A program made the translations under genes and the position numbers. The notes beneath the pieces were generated by a model that made no database searches, was not told where the DNA came from, and saw nothing but the letters and a program-made list of their open reading frames with translations. A DNA stretch of 7,930 nt. Origin: Paracoccaceae bacterium. GTDB taxonomy: Bacteria > Pseudomonadota > Alphaproteobacteria > Rhodobacterales > Rhodobacteraceae. Location of the stretch: assembly GCA_007134405.1 (NCBI GenBank), contig SLKW01000424.1, positions 1-7,930 of the forward strand, written 5' to 3'. Numbering within the stretch: position 1 is the stretch's first letter; every line of letters begins with the position of its first letter. Shown one piece after another: positions 5,742 through 7,930 of this stretch.

Positions 5742-7787
5742 TCAACCGTCGGCGCGCAGCGCCTCCAGAAAGGCTGCGCCGAACCGCTCGGCGCGCCGCT
5801 CGCCCAAGATCCGCTCGATCCCGGCCGGGTCGCGGGGCCGCTCCCTCGCGATCCGCGCCAGCTGCGCCGGGCTGCAACTCAAGGGCTTCGCAGTGCCGTC
5901 CGCGCCCCGCTCCAGATCGCGCGCCTTCGCTTCCAGTCGGTCGTAAAGCCCCGCCAGATCGCCGCCCGCCAGCTTGCGCCGCGCCGGGTGCGGCATCTCG
6001 ACCGGGGCCTGGTTGATAACCTGAAGGAAGCTTGCCCCGTAACGCTCCAGCTTCGTCGCCCCGACCCCGGTGACTCCGGCGAAGGCGTCCAGCGTCGCCG
6101 GCCGCTTCTCGGCCATCTCGATCAGCGATCGGTCGTTGAAGATCACATAGGGCGGCACCTTGGCCGCCTCGGCCAGCTTGCGCCGATGCGCCTTCAGCGC
6201 CGCCAGCAGCGGCGCGTCCTCGTCCGCCACCAGTGCCTTCGGCTCAGCCCGCGCGCGCGCCGCGCTCACGCTGTCCTCCCGCAGATGCACCGGCTCCTCG
6301 CCGCGCAACACGGGCCGCGCCGCCTCGGTCATCCTGAGCGCGCCGTGTCGCTCGGGATCCGGCCGCACCAGGTCGCGGCCCATCATCTGTCGGAACACCG
6401 CCTGCCAGCCCGCACGCGGCAGGTCCTTGCCCACCGCGAAGGTTGGCAGCCGGTCGTGCCCACGCTGCTTCACCTTGTCGGTCGCATTCCCGGTCAGGAT
6501 GTCGATCAGATGCCCGGCCCCGAAGCTCTCACCAGTGCGCAGAACCGCCGACAGCGCCTTGCGCACCGGTTCCGTCGCATCGAACAGCCGCGCCGGGCTC
6601 GCGCAGAGGTCGCAATTGCCGCAGGGATCGGGCGTCTCGCCGAAGAATTCCAGCAGCACCTGCCGCCGGCAGCGTGTCGCCTCGGCCAGACCCAGCAGCG
6701 CATTCAGCCGCGCATGATCGGCCGCTCGGCGCTCGGCCGGCGCGGGGCTTTCGTCGATCTGCGACCGGCGCAAGCGGATGTCGTCCGGCCCGTAGAGCGT
6801 CAGCGTGTCCGCGGGCAGCCCGTCGCGCCCGGCGCGCCCGATTTCCTGATAATAGGCCTCGATCGATTTCGGGAGGTCCGCGTGCGCGACCCAGCGCACG
6901 TCGGGCTTATCAACGCCCATGCCGAAGGCAACGGTGGCGCAGACGATGAGCCCTTCTTCCTGCTGAAACATCGACTCGACCTTGCGCCGCTCCCAATCCT
7001 CGAGACCGCCATGATAGGCGCGCGCTGCGTGCCCTTCGGCCTCGAGCGCTGCGGCGAGCGTCTCGGTCCGCGCCCGCGTCGCGCAATAGACAATCCCCGA
7101 CTGCCCGCGCCGCCGGTCGGCGAAGGCGAGGATCTGCTTGCGCGGGCTGTTCTTGACCGCGAAGGCCAGCCGGATATTCGGCCGGTCGAAACCGCGCAGG
7201 AAGATCTGAGGCTCGTCCCCGCCGAAGAGCCGCGCAACGATTTCGTCCCGGGTGGCGGCGTCGGCGGTGGCGGTAAAGGCGGCGAGGGGCACGCCCAGCC
7301 GGCGGCGCAGATCACCGATGCGCAGGTAGTCAGGGCGGAAGTCATGCCCCCACTGGCTGACGCAATGCGCCTCGTCCACGGCGATGAGAGCACATCCCGC
7401 GCGTTGCAACATCCCCGCCGTACCGCCCGATGCCAGCCGCTCGGGCGCAATGTAGAGTAGCTTCAAGCGCCCATCGGCCAGAGCGATCGAGATCTCGGCG
7501 TTCTCGTCAGGGGAGTTACCCGAGGTCATCGCCGCCGCCGCGACGCCCGCTTCCTGAAGTGCTCGGACCTGGTCGCGCATCAAAGCGATCAGAGGCGAGA
7601 TCACCACCGTCAGACCCTCGCGGCAGAGCGCAGGTAGCTGGTAGCAAAGCGACTTTCCGCCCCCTGTCGGCATGATCGCCAGGACATCGCGCCCATCGAT
7701 CACAGCGCGCGCGATTTCCTCCTGCCCCGAGCGGAAGGCAGGAAAGCCGAAGATGCGGGCAAGCGCGGTCTCGGGGGTCAGTGACAC
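5742..7787 (-). CDS. recQ: ATP-dependent DNA helicase RecQ
   Basis: RecQ is a 3'-5' superfamily 2 DNA helicase of the RecF recombination pathway that also limits illegitimate recombination. The 681-residue protein has motif 0 (GFPAFRSGQEE, 14-24), Walker A MPTGGGKS (39-46), the DEAH box (138-141) followed by CVSQWGHDFRPDY, and motif VI YYQEIGRAGRDG (312-323). The zinc site is Cys373, Cys389, Cys392 and Cys395. A winged-helix region spans about 400-500 and an HRDC domain about 526-592. About 90 residues follow that E. coli RecQ lacks. They end in a stretch (638-678) resembling part of another HRDC repeat. The start is a GTG at 7787-7785, with no good Shine-Dalgarno before it. It gives the normal spacing to motif 0, and the frame has no better start upstream. 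It begins 22 bases after the yggT stop, so co-transcription and coupling are likely. Confidence 0.95.
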   Translation of the reverse strand: MSLTPETALARIFGFPAFRSGQEEIARAVIDGRDVLAIMPTGGGKSLCYQLPALCREGLTVVISPLIALMRDQVRALQEAGVAAAAMTSGNSPDENAEISIALADGRLKLLYIAPERLASGGTAGMLQRAGCALIAVDEAHCVSQWGHDFRPDYLRIGDLRRRLGVPLAAFTATADAATRDEIVARLFGGDEPQIFLRGFDRPNIRLAFAVKNSPRKQILAFADRRRGQSGIVYCATRARTETLAAALEAEGHAARAYHGGLEDWERRKVESMFQQEEGLIVCATVAFGMGVDKPDVRWVAHADLPKSIEAYYQEIGRAGRDGLPADTLTLYGPDDIRLRRSQIDESPAPAERRAADHARLNALLGLAEATRCRRQVLLEFFGETPDPCGNCDLCASPARLFDATEPVRKALSAVLRTGESFGAGHLIDILTGNATDKVKQRGHDRLPTFAVGKDLPRAGWQAVFRQMMGRDLVRPDPERHGALRMTEAARPVLRGEEPVHLREDSVSAARARAEPKALVADEDAPLLAALKAHRRKLAEAAKVPPYVIFNDRSLIEMAEKRPATLDAFAGVTGVGATKLERYGASFLQVINQAPVEMPHPARRKLAGGDLAGLYDRLEAKARDLERGADGTAKPLSCSPAQLARIARERPRDPAGIERILGERRAERFGAAFLEALRADG

Positions 7788-7809
7788 GGGCGAACGGATC
7801 AGCGCGCGG

Positions 7810-7930
7810 TCAGACCAGCAGATGCATGTTGTTCGCGATCACGATCCGCAGCGCGTAGAGCCCCAGGAGCAGCACCAGCGGCGACAGGTCGATGCCCCCC
7901 ATGGCAGGCAGGAAGGCGCGGATGCGGCTG
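7810..7930 (-). CDS. yggT: YggT family membrane protein, C-terminal part (gene continues past the right edge)
   Basis: Forty-odd bases of frame at the edge are followed by a clear YggT ending. The last 39 codons before the TGA (complement of 7812-7810) read through FLPAMGGIDLSPLVLLLGL and end in NNMHLLV. The P-x-x-GGIDLSP signature followed by a hydrophobic segment is characteristic of the small YggT family (PF02325), integral membrane proteins of about 100 residues. Their role is poorly defined; links to osmotic shock resistance and to cell-division or plastid nucleoid proteins are reported for relatives. Only the second membrane half is visible. It lies immediately upstream of recQ on the same strand and probably shares its transcript. 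The short length limits certainty, but the motif is distinctive. Confidence 0.8.
   Translation of the reverse strand, partial: SRIRAFLPAMGGIDLSPLVLLLGLYALRIVIANNMHLLV

Noticed and set aside
5721..7460. A 579-codon plus-strand open frame antisense to recQ
   Set aside because: It is a shadow of recQ: Arg/Pro/Gln-rich, no motif, and no convincing ribosome binding site.

Overview
The window is high-GC, densely coded bacterial chromosome. Protein character and gene content (RNase D, AI-2E/PerM permease, a second-type FtsH, class I-like PHA synthase, RecQ with HRDC domain, YggT) suggest an alphaproteobacterium, most likely Rhodobacterales (Rhodobacter/Roseobacter type). That placement is inferred from sequence character and was not confirmed by any search. 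No rRNA, tRNA, CRISPR array, insertion sequence or phage gene was seen. No gap between genes exceeds 185 bases.

Layout, left to right. (1) The 5' two-fifths or so of rnd (ribonuclease D) lies on the minus strand and runs off the left edge. (2) A divergent 183-base gap carries a plausible sigma70 promoter for the plus-strand genes. (3) A PerM/AI-2E-type membrane permease follows at 729-1844. (4) A 63-base gap holds an FNR/Dnr-like dyad placed as in a class II activated promoter. (5) Next is a tightly coupled two-gene unit: an FtsH-type AAA+ zinc protease (1908-3728) and, 7 bases later, a PHA-synthase-family protein (3736-5580). (6) A convergent 161-base gap is unusually AT-rich and contains a perfect 16-base palindrome overlapping a near-consensus promoter that points back into phaC. 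(7) recQ lies on the minus strand (5742-7787), 22 bases downstream of the end of a YggT-family gene (7810 to the right edge).

The most notable unit is ftsH-phaC. The phaC ribosome binding site overlaps the ftsH stop codon, so the two are almost certainly co-transcribed and probably translationally coupled. The FtsH looks like an accessory paralogue, because the cell-division housekeeping neighbours usual for ftsH are absent. The PhaC keeps the Cys-Asp-His triad but carries a divergent segment around the catalytic His. Together with the FNR-like site, this suggests an oxygen- or NO-responsive module in which a membrane protease works alongside a PHA-synthase-like enzyme. This functional reading is inference. 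The remaining genes are ordinary RNA-processing, DNA-repair and membrane functions.
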